Numbered from the stretch's first letter, positions 28,087 through 36,806 are shown. The stretch: 53,633 bases of DNA from Microvirga arabica (GCF_016811235.1 NZ_JAFBID010000036.1:1-53633), one strand, 5' to 3'. Made by a program: numbers and translations. Notes: generated by a model not told the origin, from the letters alone.

Positions 28087-29046
28087 CTACTCCGCCGCCT
28101 GCTCACGCAACTCGCGCGGCAAAGGAAAGAACACGCTCTCGTCCGCCGTGGACACGCTCTCCACATTCACCTCGTAGCGCGCGGCGAAAGCGTCGATGAT
28201 CTCTTCCACTAGGATCTCGGGAGCCGAGGCGCCCGCCGTGATGCCGAGGCTTCGGATGTTGCCGTAGAGGCTCCAGTCGATGTCATCGGCGCGCAAGATC
28301 AGGCGGACGACGGGGCAGCCTTCGCGCTCGGCGACCTCCCGCAGGCGCTGGGAGTTGGAGGAATTGGGCGAACCCACCACGATCATGGCGTCGACCTGCG
28401 GGGCCACCCGCTTGACGGCGCCCTGCCGGTTGGTGGTGGCGTAGCAAATGTCCTCCTTGTGCGGCCCGACGATGGCGGGAAACCGCCCTTTGAGCGCGTC
28501 CACCATGTCCTGGGTGTCGTCGACAGAGAGGGTCGTCTGCGTCACGAAGGCGAGATTGTCGGGATCGGCCGGCTGGAGCCGGGCGATGTCGTCCACTGTC
28601 TCAACCAGGGTGACGGCGCCTTCGGGGAGCTGCCCCATGGTGCCGACGACCTCGGGATGGCCGGCATGGCCGATCAGGATGATGTGACGGCCCCGCTTGA
28701 AATGAACCTGCGCCTCCCGGTGGACCTTGGTCACCAGCGGACAGGTGGCATCGATGGCGAAAAGGTTGCGGGCTTGAGCCGCCTCGGGCACCGACTTGGC
28801 GACCCCGTGGGCCGAGAAGATCACCGGCGCCTGCGTATCAGGCACTTCGTCGAGTTCCTTGACGAAGACGGCGCCCTTTCGCTTCAGGTTTTCCACGACA
28901 TATTTGTTGTGCACGATCTCGTGGCGCACATAGACCGGCGCCCCATGAATCGCCAGCGCCTTCTCGACGGCATCGATGGCACGGACGACCCCGGCGCAGA
29001 AGCCGCGCGGGGCACAGAGCAGAATGTCGAGGGGTGGCTTCGTCAT
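28087..29046 (-). CDS. ispH: 4-hydroxy-3-methylbut-2-enyl diphosphate reductase
   Basis: The 319-residue iron-sulfur enzyme performs the last step of the MEP isoprenoid pathway, giving IPP and DMAPP. The three cluster cysteines are visible in [26 protein letters not shown] and [12 protein letters not shown]. The substrate-binding SPNSSNS and the AHGV histidine region are also present. The length is typical. First gene of the ispH-thrB-rnhA operon. Confidence 0.97.
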   Translation of the reverse strand: MTKPPLDILLCAPRGFCAGVVRAIDAVEKALAIHGAPVYVRHEIVHNKYVVENLKRKGAVFVKELDEVPDTQAPVIFSAHGVAKSVPEAAQARNLFAIDATCPLVTKVHREAQVHFKRGRHIILIGHAGHPEVVGTMGQLPEGAVTLVETVDDIARLQPADPDNLAFVTQTTLSVDDTQDMVDALKGRFPAIVGPHKEDICYATTNRQGAVKRVAPQVDAMIVVGSPNSSNSQRLREVAEREGCPVVRLILRADDIDWSLYGNIRSLGITAGASAPEILVEEIIDAFAARYEVNVESVSTADESVFFPLPRELREQAAE

Positions 29047-29465
29047 GATGAGGCGATGTGGCGAGACGAGGCCCCTCCTGTCAAGCGGGAGCGACGCTTA
29101 TTCGCGGTGAGGGTGGTGTGACGGCCTCATTGTCATTCCCAGCCGGAGCGCAGCGGAGGGGAAGGGAATCCATAGCACTGAGCGCGTGAGTGGATCCCCT
29201 TCCCTCGCTGCGCTTGGCCTGAGGATGATACCCTCCTCGTCATGGCCGGACTTGTTCCGGCCATTTACGTTTTCAACCGCTGCAAAGACGTGGATCCCCG
29301 GGACTGATCCCCGGATCAAGTCCGGGGACGGGGATGACCGAGAGGCGCTATTCGTGAACCTGTGCGATCAGGCACAGGACGGCCCAACGGCTGCGAATAA
29401 ACGCTCGCACCTCCGCCCAAGAATCCCTAGAAAGGTCGAGCAGCTTCTCACCTCCCTGATCCCCC
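29047..29465. repeat. Divergent intergenic region with REP-like elements
   Basis: The 419-base gap between divergent ispH and the Kef-type gene holds several dispersed palindromes. GTCATGGCCGGACTTGTTCC with its inverted arm lies at 29239-29264. A CCCCGG/CCGGGG-rich inverted set lies at about 29292-29332, and a GGAGCGCAGCGG/CGCTGCGCT pair spans about 29142-29216. Half-sites resemble those at 2046-2146 and 26606-26632. No coding region is supported here; promoters for both flanking genes must lie in it, but I cannot place them. Confidence 0.55.
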
Positions 29466-31313
29466 ATGGCATCCACCGCGTCACACGTCAGCTTTCTTCC
29501 ACCCATCCTGACCTTCTGCGCGGCCGCTGTCGTGGCCGTGCCGGTTTTCCGGCTGATCGGCTTGAGCGCAGTGCTCGGCTATCTCGCAGCCGGCGTCGCC
29601 ATTGGGCCATCAGGCCTGAGCCTGGTGGAAGATCCGCAGACGATCGCGACCGTGGCCGAACTAGGCGTGGTGCTGCTGCTCTTCATCATCGGTCTTGAGC
29701 TGAAGATCTCCCACCTGTGGGAGATGAAGCGGGACATCTTCGGGCTCGGCTTCGCCCAGCTGGCCATCACGGCGATCCTGCTCGGCGCTGCCGCCATGGC
29801 CATCGGCTTCTCGCCGCAGGCCTCCTTCGTCACCGGGGTGGCCGTCGCGCTCTCGGCCACGGCCATCGCCCTCCAGATGCTGGGGGAGCGCAACGACCTG
29901 CCGACACCTTATGGCCAGCGCTCCTTCGCCATCCTGCTGTTTCAGGATCTCTCCGTCGTGCCGCTCCTGGCCATTCTGCCGCTGCTCGCCTCACGGGTGG
30001 GGGACCAGGGCTCGCTGGCGGACAGCCTTCTGGCGGTCGGCGTGGCGCTGCTCGGGATCGCCGCCGTGGTGCTGGTCGGCCGCTACGGGCTCAACCCCTT
30101 CTTCCGGATCCTGGCCCGCAGCGGCGCCCGCGAGGTGATGACCGCATCGGCCCTGCTCGTAGTGCTCGGCGCGGCGCTCCTCATGCAGGAAGTCGGCCTG
30201 TCCATGGCGATGGGCGCCTTCCTGGCAGGCCTGCTGCTCGCCGAATCCAATTTCCGGCACCAGCTGGAGGCCGATATCGAGCCGTTCCGCGGCATGCTGC
30301 TCGGGCTGTTCTTCATGAGCGTGGGCATGTCGATCGATCTCGCCCTCGTTCGGGAGCAATGGGTGATGCTCGCCCTTGCGGCGCCTGTCATCCTCGTGGG
30401 CAAGACGTTCATCGTCGCGGTTCTGTCGCGGCTGTTCGGCGCAACCTGGCGCGACGGATTGCGGTCGGGGACTCTTCTGTGCACGGCGGGCGAGTTCGCC
30501 TTCGTGCTGATCCCGGTCGCGGCAGGACTCGGGATTATGGCACCGGCGGAGGCGCAGCCTCTGACGGCGCTCGCCGCCATCACCATGCTTCTGGGGCCGC
30601 TCCTATCGACAATCGTCGAGCGGCTTCTCAGGAACCGTCATGGGGGCTCGGATGAGCCGGATCTCCACGGGTTGAATGTGCCCGAAGGCGAGCTCGAGAG
30701 CCGCGTCCTCGTGATCGGCTTCGGCCGGTTCGGGCAGATCGTGAACCAGGTTCTGTTAACCCAGGGCATTCAGGCGACGGTGATCGACAGCGATGTGGAG
30801 CGCATCCGCGATGCAGGCCGCTTCGGTCTCCAGGTCTATTACGGCGACGGAACCCGCCTCGACGTGCTTCGCGCCGCGGGCGCCGAGAAGGCCGAAATGA
30901 TCTGCATCTGCATCGACGATCAGGAAGCCATGATGAAGATCATCGAGATCATCCATGAGAACTTCCAGAACGCCCGCAGCTTCGTGCGCGCCTACGACCG
31001 CATTCATGCCATCGAGCTCATGAACCGGGATGTGGATTATCAGATCCGCGAGGTCTTCGAATCCGCCGTCGTGTTCGGACGCGCTGCGCTCGAGGAACTG
31101 GGAACGGAACCCGAAATGGCCGCCCAGGCAGCCAACGATGTCCGCAAGCGCGACATTACCCGACTTGTCCTGCAAAAGGAGGTCGGCACGATGGGTGGCG
31201 CGGAACTCATGGTGGGCTCCAAGATTACCCCCGAGCCGCTCACGGCGCCCGCCGGCAAGGCGAGGGCTCTCAGCCCTGAGACGCGCGACATCCTCGGCGA
31301 AGGGGTCATCTGA
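29466..31313 (+). CDS. Kef-type CPA2 cation:proton antiporter with RCK domain
   Basis: The 615-residue protein has an N-terminal antiporter domain with about 12-13 membrane helices (residues 8-390). A cytosolic TrkA-N/RCK domain begins near ESRVLVIGFGRFGQIVNQVL (about 412), where GFGRFG is the nucleotide-binding loop. LGYLAAGVAIGPSGLSLVED and the GVAVALSATAIALQML helix are CPA2 hallmarks. K+/H+ exchange gated by nucleotide or glutathione adducts is the known role of KefB/KefC; ligand specificity here is not proven. It overlaps the downstream MATE gene (TGATG). Confidence 0.92.
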   Translation: MASTASHVSFLPPILTFCAAAVVAVPVFRLIGLSAVLGYLAAGVAIGPSGLSLVEDPQTIATVAELGVVLLLFIIGLELKISHLWEMKRDIFGLGFAQLAITAILLGAAAMAIGFSPQASFVTGVAVALSATAIALQMLGERNDLPTPYGQRSFAILLFQDLSVVPLLAILPLLASRVGDQGSLADSLLAVGVALLGIAAVVLVGRYGLNPFFRILARSGAREVMTASALLVVLGAALLMQEVGLSMAMGAFLAGLLLAESNFRHQLEADIEPFRGMLLGLFFMSVGMSIDLALVREQWVMLALAAPVILVGKTFIVAVLSRLFGATWRDGLRSGTLLCTAGEFAFVLIPVAAGLGIMAPAEAQPLTALAAITMLLGPLLSTIVERLLRNRHGGSDEPDLHGLNVPEGELESRVLVIGFGRFGQIVNQVLLTQGIQATVIDSDVERIRDAGRFGLQVYYGDGTRLDVLRAAGAEKAEMICICIDDQEAMMKIIEIIHENFQNARSFVRAYDRIHAIELMNRDVDYQIREVFESAVVFGRAALEELGTEPEMAAQAANDVRKRDITRLVLQKEVGTMGGAELMVGSKITPEPLTAPAGKARALSPETRDILGEGVI

Positions 31314-32692
31314 TGGACGCAAGTCCTTCGACGGAAGAACTGGGCCGGAAGGCCGATACGCCGCGCTTCGTCGTCGGTTCCACCATGCGCCATGTGCTCG
31401 TGATGACGGGAACGGGCGCGGCCGGCCTCGTGGCCATCTTCATCGTCGATCTGGTGTCGCTCCTCTACATCTCCTGGCTCAACGACCCGAGCATGACGGC
31501 CGGCGTCGGCCTTGCCACCGTGGTGATGTTCTTCACGATCTCGATCAATGTGGGCCTGATGATCCCCATCGGGGCGCTCGTCTCGCGCGCGCTCGGCGCG
31601 CGCCGGCCCGACGACGCCCGGCGCCTGGCCACGTCGTGCAGCATTCTCATGACGCTGATTGCTGCCGCGGTCAGTGTGATCGTTTTGCTCATGCTTCCCG
31701 TCATCCTGAAAGCGCTGGGCGGGCATGACCGGACTTATGACGTTGCCCTGAGCTTTCTCTGGATCGCGCTGCCGACCAATGCCGTGATGGCACTCGGCAT
31801 GGGGCTCTCCACCGTCCTGCGCGCAGCGGGCGACGCCAAGCGGAGCATGTATGCCACGCTCTCCGTTGCCATCGTGACGGTCGCTCTCGACCCGATCCTG
31901 ATCTTCGGCCTCGACCTGCAGTCGGACGGCGCAGCAATTACGATCAGCATCGCGCGCTTCGTCATGGCCTATGTGAGTTTCCGCTATGTGACACGCATCC
32001 ACAATCTGCTGGTCGTTCCCAACTGGAGCGGCCTGGTGCACGATGCGCGCCCCTTCCTGGCCATCGCGATTCCCGCAATCCTGACCAACATCGCGGCTCC
32101 GGCGGCAAATGCCTTCTTCACGGGCGTGATCGCCCGGTTCGGCGACGAGATCATTGCGGCCTCCGCCATCATCGACCGGGTCACGCCGGTGGCGTTTGCC
32201 GGCCTGTTCGCGCTCGCCGCCGCCATCGGTCCCGTGCTGGGGCAGAACTGGGGTGCGCAGCGCTACGACCGCATGAAGCAGATCCTGAAGGATGCCCTCA
32301 CCGTCACGGTGATATACGTAGGTTGCGTCTGGCTCATCCTGTTCCTCGTGCAGGTGCCGCTCACCCGGGCCTTCAACGCGCCCGAAAGGACAGCCGAGCT
32401 CGTGCAGTTCTTCTGCCAGCTCAGCGGCTTCATCTGGCTCTTCATCGGGCTCGTTCTGGTGTCGAACGCGTCGTTCAACAACCTAGGCTATCCCCTGCTG
32501 TCGACCTTCTTCAACTGGGGCCGCGCGACGCTCGGCATGATTCCGTTCGCCTACTTCGGCGCCCAGATGGCAGGTCCGAAGGGGGCGCTCGTCGGGATCG
32601 GCCTCGGCTCTGTTGCCTTCGGCATTGCGGCCATCATCACGGCGTTCTGGACAATCCGGCGCCTTGAGAGGAAAGCTGTTCCTGTTGTCTGA
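31313..32692 (+). CDS. MATE-family efflux transporter
   Basis: The 459-residue protein has about 12 membrane helices in two six-helix halves, the layout of MATE (DinF/NorM-like) Na+ or H+-coupled drug exporters. Typical stretches are IPIGALVSRALGARRPDDARRL after helix 2 and ALAAAIGPVLGQNWGAQRYDRM in the second half. The substrate is unknown. Its ATG overlaps the stop of the Kef-type gene, so both are translated from one message; the pairing suggests shared ion or stress physiology (inference). Confidence 0.9.
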   Translation: MDASPSTEELGRKADTPRFVVGSTMRHVLVMTGTGAAGLVAIFIVDLVSLLYISWLNDPSMTAGVGLATVVMFFTISINVGLMIPIGALVSRALGARRPDDARRLATSCSILMTLIAAAVSVIVLLMLPVILKALGGHDRTYDVALSFLWIALPTNAVMALGMGLSTVLRAAGDAKRSMYATLSVAIVTVALDPILIFGLDLQSDGAAITISIARFVMAYVSFRYVTRIHNLLVVPNWSGLVHDARPFLAIAIPAILTNIAAPAANAFFTGVIARFGDEIIAASAIIDRVTPVAFAGLFALAAAIGPVLGQNWGAQRYDRMKQILKDALTVTVIYVGCVWLILFLVQVPLTRAFNAPERTAELVQFFCQLSGFIWLFIGLVLVSNASFNNLGYPLLSTFFNWGRATLGMIPFAYFGAQMAGPKGALVGIGLGSVAFGIAAIITAFWTIRRLERKAVPVV

Positions 32693-32730
32693 TCCTCAGG
32701 CGCGGGCGTTTCGTTTGTGAGGAGGCTGCC

Positions 32731-33471
32731 ATGTTCAACTGGTTCGATCTGATGCGACAAGCGCAGACCAGTGCAGCCCTTGATGCGCTCGCACGGCAGT
32801 TCAATCTCTCCGGCGACCAGCCGCAGCGGACCATGGCGGCCTTCATGCCGGCCTTTGCCATGGGGCTCCAGCACGCTATGGGCTCGAGCGATCCAGCCCG
32901 CGTGCTTCAATCCATGATGGGAGGGGCTTATCAGAATTTCTGGCAGGCGGCTGGCAACCCTTTCACGCCTCAAGCGCAGCAGGAAGGCCGCAAGCTGCTC
33001 GACCAGATCTTCGGCTCGGACGAGGTCAGCCGGCGTGTGGCGCACCAGGCGGCCGGCTATGCAGGCATCAGCGCCGACACCATGCAGCAATTGCTGCCGG
33101 TGCTCGCCGGGATCTTGGCGGGCGGCACATCCCAGTGGATGATGGCGCACACGCAGGCGTTTCAGAATTTCGCACCGTCGAAAGACAATCAGCAGGCTTC
33201 GTCGGCAGCAGCCAATCCGTGGGCGGACCTCTGGACGAACTGGATGAAGACTGCTTCGCCTGAAAAGAAGCCAGCCAATCCTTTCGAGGAGATGTTTGCC
33301 GGCTTCTTCCAGATGCCTCCGCCGGCGGAGCCGCCGAAGCCGGAGCCGCAATCCTCGACCACACCTCTCGATGATATGATGGAGAAAGGACGCGAGATGC
33401 AGATGCAGTACCTCGCGTCCCTGCAGTCGATTTTCACGAATGCCGACAAGACTGGCGGCGACAAGCCTTAG
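32731..33471 (+). CDS. DUF937-family protein
   Basis: The 246-residue soluble protein is rich in Gln, Met and Ala. The DUF937-like part is GRKLLDQIFGSDEVSRRVA through GISADTMQQLLPVLAGILAGG (about residues 85-130). A Pro-rich linker (MPPPAEPPKPEPQ) and a short C-terminal helix follow. No enzyme motif is seen and the family function is unknown. GAGGAGG lies before the ATG. Its last four bases overlap the convergent DUF1127 gene. Confidence 0.75.
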   Translation: MFNWFDLMRQAQTSAALDALARQFNLSGDQPQRTMAAFMPAFAMGLQHAMGSSDPARVLQSMMGGAYQNFWQAAGNPFTPQAQQEGRKLLDQIFGSDEVSRRVAHQAAGYAGISADTMQQLLPVLAGILAGGTSQWMMAHTQAFQNFAPSKDNQQASSAAANPWADLWTNWMKTASPEKKPANPFEEMFAGFFQMPPPAEPPKPEPQSSTTPLDDMMEKGREMQMQYLASLQSIFTNADKTGGDKP

Positions 33472-33794
33472 GCGCAGCGCTTAACCTGCGTCACGATCGG
33501 CACAACCGGACGAACAGGCTTCACCGAGCGATCAGGTCTTTCACCGCGCGAGTGTCGCTCGGCGCTTCGAACCAACACCCAGGACGGGTTTCGCAGAAGC
33601 GGCTCGGAAAGAGCGCACGACACATCGCTCCGGGTGAGCCCGATGTCCTTGAGCATCCGGTCGTCGAACTCGGCGAGATGCCTGATCTCGCCGCGGTGTC
33701 GGAGGGCTCTGGAGAGATCGATGAGCGAACGGACGAACTGCCCCAGAGCGGTCATGCCGGTGAAGGTCATTCTGGCTGGTATCGACTTGCTCAT
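33468..33794 (-). CDS. DUF1127-domain protein
   Basis: The 108-residue basic protein has a central DUF1127 motif (RHRGEIRHLAEFDDRMLKDI then GLTRSDV, about residues 30-60). DUF1127 proteins are small Arg-rich factors; some in Rhizobiales and Agrobacterium affect phosphate, carbon or RNA metabolism and stress response. The C-terminal extension (after LLRNPSWVLVR) is longer than in minimal 50-residue members. ATG 33794 is preceded by AAGGAGA at the ideal distance. Divergent from the LysR gene. Confidence 0.8.
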   Translation of the reverse strand: MSKSIPARMTFTGMTALGQFVRSLIDLSRALRHRGEIRHLAEFDDRMLKDIGLTRSDVSCALSEPLLRNPSWVLVRSAERHSRGERPDRSVKPVRPVVPIVTQVKRCA

Positions 33795-33832
33795 CGCTGT
33801 TCTCCTTGCTCTCACGTTCAGATCGTCTGCCC

Positions 33833-33918
33833 TGGAACGCCTTGGAACGGCCAAGTTCAGTTAAGTAACTGACTTTAATAGGTTAATTTATTTTTCCTGG
33901 AACACTATACTTGGAACG
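33833..33918. repeat. TTGGAACG motif cluster upstream of the LysR gene
   Basis: Four copies or near copies occur on the plus strand: TGGAACG at 33833-33839, TTGGAACG at 33842-33849, CTGGAACA at 33897-33904 and TTGGAACG at 33911-33918. They lie in an unusually AT-rich gap (about 33851-33910) between divergent DUF1127 and LysR genes. A larger cluster lies at 35894-36006. Confidence 0.75.
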
Positions 33919-33958
33919 TTTCATCACTTGAAACGATTGTTTGAGATATGTATCATCA
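33911..33958 (+). promoter_or_regulatory. LysR-gene promoter and operator
   Basis: A sigma70-like promoter TTGAAA (33928-33933), 17-base spacer, TATCAT (33951-33956) puts transcription about 20 bases before the LysR ATG. The -35 box lies inside a perfect inverted repeat CGTTTCA-TCACT-TGAAACG (33917-33935), a plausible regulator site. TTGGAACGTTTCATCAC (33911-33927) recurs exactly before the EamA gene at the same distance from TATCATCA. Confidence 0.65.
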
Positions 33959-33984
33959 ACGGGATTGATGATGAGGTTTGCGCC

Positions 33985-34875
33985 ATGCACCTGCTCGACA
34001 TTGACCAGCTGAGAACGTTCGTTGCCATTGCCGATACCGGGTCGTTCACCCGCGCGGCGGAGATCGTGCACAAGACGCAGAGCGCGGTGTCCATGCAGAT
34101 GAAGCGCCTGGAGGACCGGATCGGCAAGGCGATCTTCGAGCGCGACGGGCGCCTGTCGAAGCTCACCGACGAGGGCGAGCGCCTGCTGGACTATGCCCGC
34201 CGGATCGTGCGGCTCAATGCCGAGTGCATCGCATCCTTTAACGACAACGAGCTCACCGGCCGCGTGCGCCTCGGCCTCCCCGACGACTACGCCGACCGCT
34301 ACCTGCCGGAGATCCTAGCCCGCTTCTCGCGCTCCAACCCGAAGGCCGAGGTGACGGTGATGTGCGAGCCCACCCACAACCTGATCGAGCGCATCCAGCA
34401 CGGCGACATCGACCTCGCGATCATCACCCATGTGGACCGGCGCGGCCCGTCCGAGATCGTGCGCATCGAGCAGTTGCTGTGGGTCACGTCATCGCGGCAT
34501 GGGGTGCACGAGGAGAGCCCGATTCCCCTGGCGCTGGGCCGCCCCAACTGCGACTGGCGCCACTCGGCCACGGAAGCCCTGGAGAGCGCCGACCGGCCGT
34601 TCCGCATCGCCTATGTGAGCTGGCATTCCACCGCCGTCGGCGCGGCGGTGCTGGCGGGTCTTGCGGTCTCCGTGTTGCCGGAAAGCGCCGTGCGCCCCGG
34701 CATGCGCATCTTAGGTCCCTCCGACGGCTTCCCGGCCCTGCCCTCGTGCAAGATCGGCCTCATCCGCGCCCGCGGCGAGGAGAACCCGCTGGCGGACGCG
34801 CTCGGCTTCCACATCAAGCAGTCGCTCGACAATCTCGGCTCCACCCGCACGATGCAGCCGATCGCGGCGGAATAA
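33985..34875 (+). CDS. LysR-family transcriptional regulator
   Basis: The 296-residue regulator has an N-terminal winged helix (residues 1-62; MHLLDIDQLRTFVAIADTGS, then FTRAAEIVHKTQSAVSMQMK as the helix-turn-helix). A periplasmic-binding-like effector domain spans about 92-285. The closest look is to LysR proteins next to DMT exporters in alphaproteobacteria. ATG 33985 starts the standard LysR N-terminus; an in-frame start at 33928 would lie upstream of the likely transcription start. It converges on the EamA gene, three bases apart, and its effector is unknown. Confidence 0.9.
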   Translation: MHLLDIDQLRTFVAIADTGSFTRAAEIVHKTQSAVSMQMKRLEDRIGKAIFERDGRLSKLTDEGERLLDYARRIVRLNAECIASFNDNELTGRVRLGLPDDYADRYLPEILARFSRSNPKAEVTVMCEPTHNLIERIQHGDIDLAIITHVDRRGPSEIVRIEQLLWVTSSRHGVHEESPIPLALGRPNCDWRHSATEALESADRPFRIAYVSWHSTAVGAAVLAGLAVSVLPESAVRPGMRILGPSDGFPALPSCKIGLIRARGEENPLADALGFHIKQSLDNLGSTRTMQPIAAE

Positions 34876-34878
34876 CCC

Positions 34879-35811
34879 TTATTTCGCAGCAGCCGGACGC
34901 CGCAGCACGAGCACGTTGCCCACAAGCGCCAGCACGACGCCGATGACGGCAAGCGGCGTCCACACATAGCCCTCGATCAGGGTCGAGACCGTGAGCGCCA
35001 CGATGGGGAACAGCACCGTGGCGTAGCCCGCCCGCGCGGCCCCGAGACGCCGCAGCAGGGTGAGGTACGACATGAAGGCCAGCACCGACGCGCCGACCGC
35101 GAGATAGACGAGCGAGCCCACGTATTTCAGCGTCGGCTCGATGATGAATGCGTTGCCGCGCACGAGGTTCAGCGCCAGCAGCACCGCGCAGCCATAGGTC
35201 ATGCCCCAGGCGGTGGCGGAGAGCAGCGGCACGCCCCGGCGCTGCACCATGGTGGAGATCATGTTGCCCGAGCAGAAGAACAGGGTGCCCATCACGCAGA
35301 GCGCCAGCCCTTGGAGCGCCGCCGCGTTGAAGCCCGCGCCGGTGATCTCCGGCCAGAACAGGAACACGATGCCTGCCACCCCGATCACGCCGCCCAGTGC
35401 CACCCGGGCCTCCGGCCGCTGCCGGAAGATCACGAAGCCGAGCACGAGGTTGAACACGGAGGCGAGGGAGAACACCACCGAGAGCAGGCCGGACGGAATG
35501 CTCAAACCGCCGTAATAGAACGAGATGAAGTTGAACGAGAACAGGCAGCACCCCACCGCCGCAAACCGCAGGTGGTCACTCAGCGCAAAGCGCACCTTGT
35601 GCCCGGTGGCGAGCACCCAGGCCCACATGAGCAATGCCGCCAGCAGGAAGCGCCACAGCACCGACATCTCCGGCGCTACCACCCCAAGCTGCGCCCGGAT
35701 CCCGATCCAGCTCACGCCCCACAGGAACACGGTGGCGGCGTAAAGCCCGAGGGTCGACCCGTCGATCCGGCTCGGGCTCTGGGCGGGCATGGCGGCGGTG
35801 GCGTGGCTCAT
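34879..35811 (-). CDS. EamA-family (DMT) transporter
   Basis: The 310-residue protein has ten membrane helices in two EamA repeats (about 25-150 and 165-295), the layout of RhaT/YdcZ/RarD-type metabolite exporters. LWGVSWIGIRAQLGVVAPEM in the first helix-loop and GGVIGVAGIVFLFWPEIT are typical. ATG 35811 is preferred; a TTG at 35856 would leave almost no leader after the -10-like box at 35878-35871. Convergent with the LysR gene and sharing its promoter element, so probably regulated by it (inference). The substrate is unknown. Confidence 0.88.
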   Translation of the reverse strand: MSHATAAMPAQSPSRIDGSTLGLYAATVFLWGVSWIGIRAQLGVVAPEMSVLWRFLLAALLMWAWVLATGHKVRFALSDHLRFAAVGCCLFSFNFISFYYGGLSIPSGLLSVVFSLASVFNLVLGFVIFRQRPEARVALGGVIGVAGIVFLFWPEITGAGFNAAALQGLALCVMGTLFFCSGNMISTMVQRRGVPLLSATAWGMTYGCAVLLALNLVRGNAFIIEPTLKYVGSLVYLAVGASVLAFMSYLTLLRRLGAARAGYATVLFPIVALTVSTLIEGYVWTPLAVIGVVLALVGNVLVLRRPAAAK

Positions 35812-35870
35812 GGGGTATCCGTTCGTGTCGTCGAGCTGCCGGAATACGCCCGCCAAGCCATCAAGACAAA

Positions 35871-35918
35871 TGATGATATCTGATCGTTTGCCCTTGGAAC
35901 GGTGATGAAACGTTCCAA
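35871..35918 (-). promoter_or_regulatory. EamA-gene promoter with element shared with the LysR promoter
   Basis: On the minus strand, TTGGAACGTTTCATCAC (35918-35902) is followed after 23 bases by TATCATCA (35878-35871), identical in sequence and spacing to the LysR promoter. Here the element is also one half of a 10-base perfect inverted repeat, CCTTGGAACG/CGTTCCAAGG (35892-35920). No TTGAAA -35 is kept; that position reads CGTTCC. Confidence 0.6.
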
Positions 35919-36006
35919 GGCGGAGGCCTTGGAACGCCCTTGGAACGGCTTGGAACGCCCGCTAACCCTTTGATCTTGCGCTGGAACGTCTTGGAATGCG
36001 CGTTCC
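35894..36006. repeat. TTGGAACG repeat array upstream of the EamA gene
   Basis: Exact TTGGAACG occurs at 35894, 35929, 35940 and 35950, and inverted at 35911-35918. CTGGAACG (35981), TTGGAATG (35991) and CGTTCC (36001) follow. The three central copies repeat every 10-11 bases, one helical turn, so bound proteins would sit on one DNA face. The array fills the whole gap between the EamA start and the stop of the methyltransferase gene. Confidence 0.8.
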
Positions 36007-36806
36007 TACCCAGCCACCCGCCCCTTGGCCGCCCAGGCCCGCACGGCCAGCAGGATCTCGCCGTCCGGTCCCGTGGGCAGCCGGGCGTGGAGCCGCTCGC
36101 GCAGCTCCTCCCGGGACGGCTCGGTGAGCGACATGCAGTATTTCGGCGCCGAGCCGGTGCCGCCGAGGAAGGGCGTCCAGTAATCCTCGAAGCTCTCGAA
36201 CGCGGCGGTGATGTCGATGGCCCGCACCTCCACGCCCTCGAGGCCGGCGCCCATGAAAAGCTCCCGCAGCGGGCCGGGCCGGCAGACCGGCGCCTTCACC
36301 CCGTCGTCGAAGTCGAGCGCCCGCGGGTCGAGGGCGGCCGCCACATCGAAGAAGCGGCGCATGATCTGCATGTGCCCGGCATAATCCCACACATAGAGCC
36401 CGACCGTTCCGCCCGGCCGCACCACCCGGACCATCTCGGCCAGCGCCGCCGCCTTGTCGGGCAGGAAGTTCAGCACGAGCCCGGAGACCGCAAGATCAAA
36501 GGTATCGTCGCCCTCCGGCAGCGCCAGCGCATCCCCGGGCCTGAACGCCGCCCGCGCATCGGCCACCCGCGCCCGCGCCAGCTCGAGGAAGCCCGGCGCG
36601 CTGTCGATCCCGACGATCCGCTGGGGCGCGGCCCCCTCCAGCAAGGCGGCGGCCAAAATCCCGGTGCCGCAGCCGATATCGATGCAAGCCCCGCCGGGCG
36701 CGAGCGCCAGCCACTCCACGAACCGGGGCGCAACCTGACGGCTCCAGCGGCCCATATAGCGCTCGTAGGCGTCTCCCGCGCCCCACAGGCCCGGTTCAAT
36801 CGGCAT
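36006..36806 (-). CDS. Class I SAM-dependent methyltransferase
   Basis: The 266-residue methyltransferase has motif I CIDIGCGTGILAAAL (about residues 40-54), motif II around VGIDSAPGFLELAR, and the post-motif LAEMVRVVRPGGTVGLYVWD, like UbiE/Methyltransf_11 members. Substrate unknown; a small-molecule target is likely. The ATG at 36806 has GGAGG upstream, and a longer frame is not needed. The C-terminal residues abut the TTGGAACG array. It is divergent from the HTH gene by 148 bases. Confidence 0.88.
   Translation of the reverse strand: MPIEPGLWGAGDAYERYMGRWSRQVAPRFVEWLALAPGGACIDIGCGTGILAAALLEGAAPQRIVGIDSAPGFLELARARVADARAAFRPGDALALPEGDDTFDLAVSGLVLNFLPDKAAALAEMVRVVRPGGTVGLYVWDYAGHMQIMRRFFDVAAALDPRALDFDDGVKAPVCRPGPLRELFMGAGLEGVEVRAIDITAAFESFEDYWTPFLGGTGSAPKYCMSLTEPSREELRERLHARLPTGPDGEILLAVRAWAAKGRVAG

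Noticed and set aside
33834..33935. EcfG promoter reading of the GGAAC motifs before the LysR gene
   Set aside because: No GGAAC copy has CGTT at the required 16-17 base distance; the nearest match is CGAT, and the sigma70-like TTGAAA-N17-TATCAT explains the start better.
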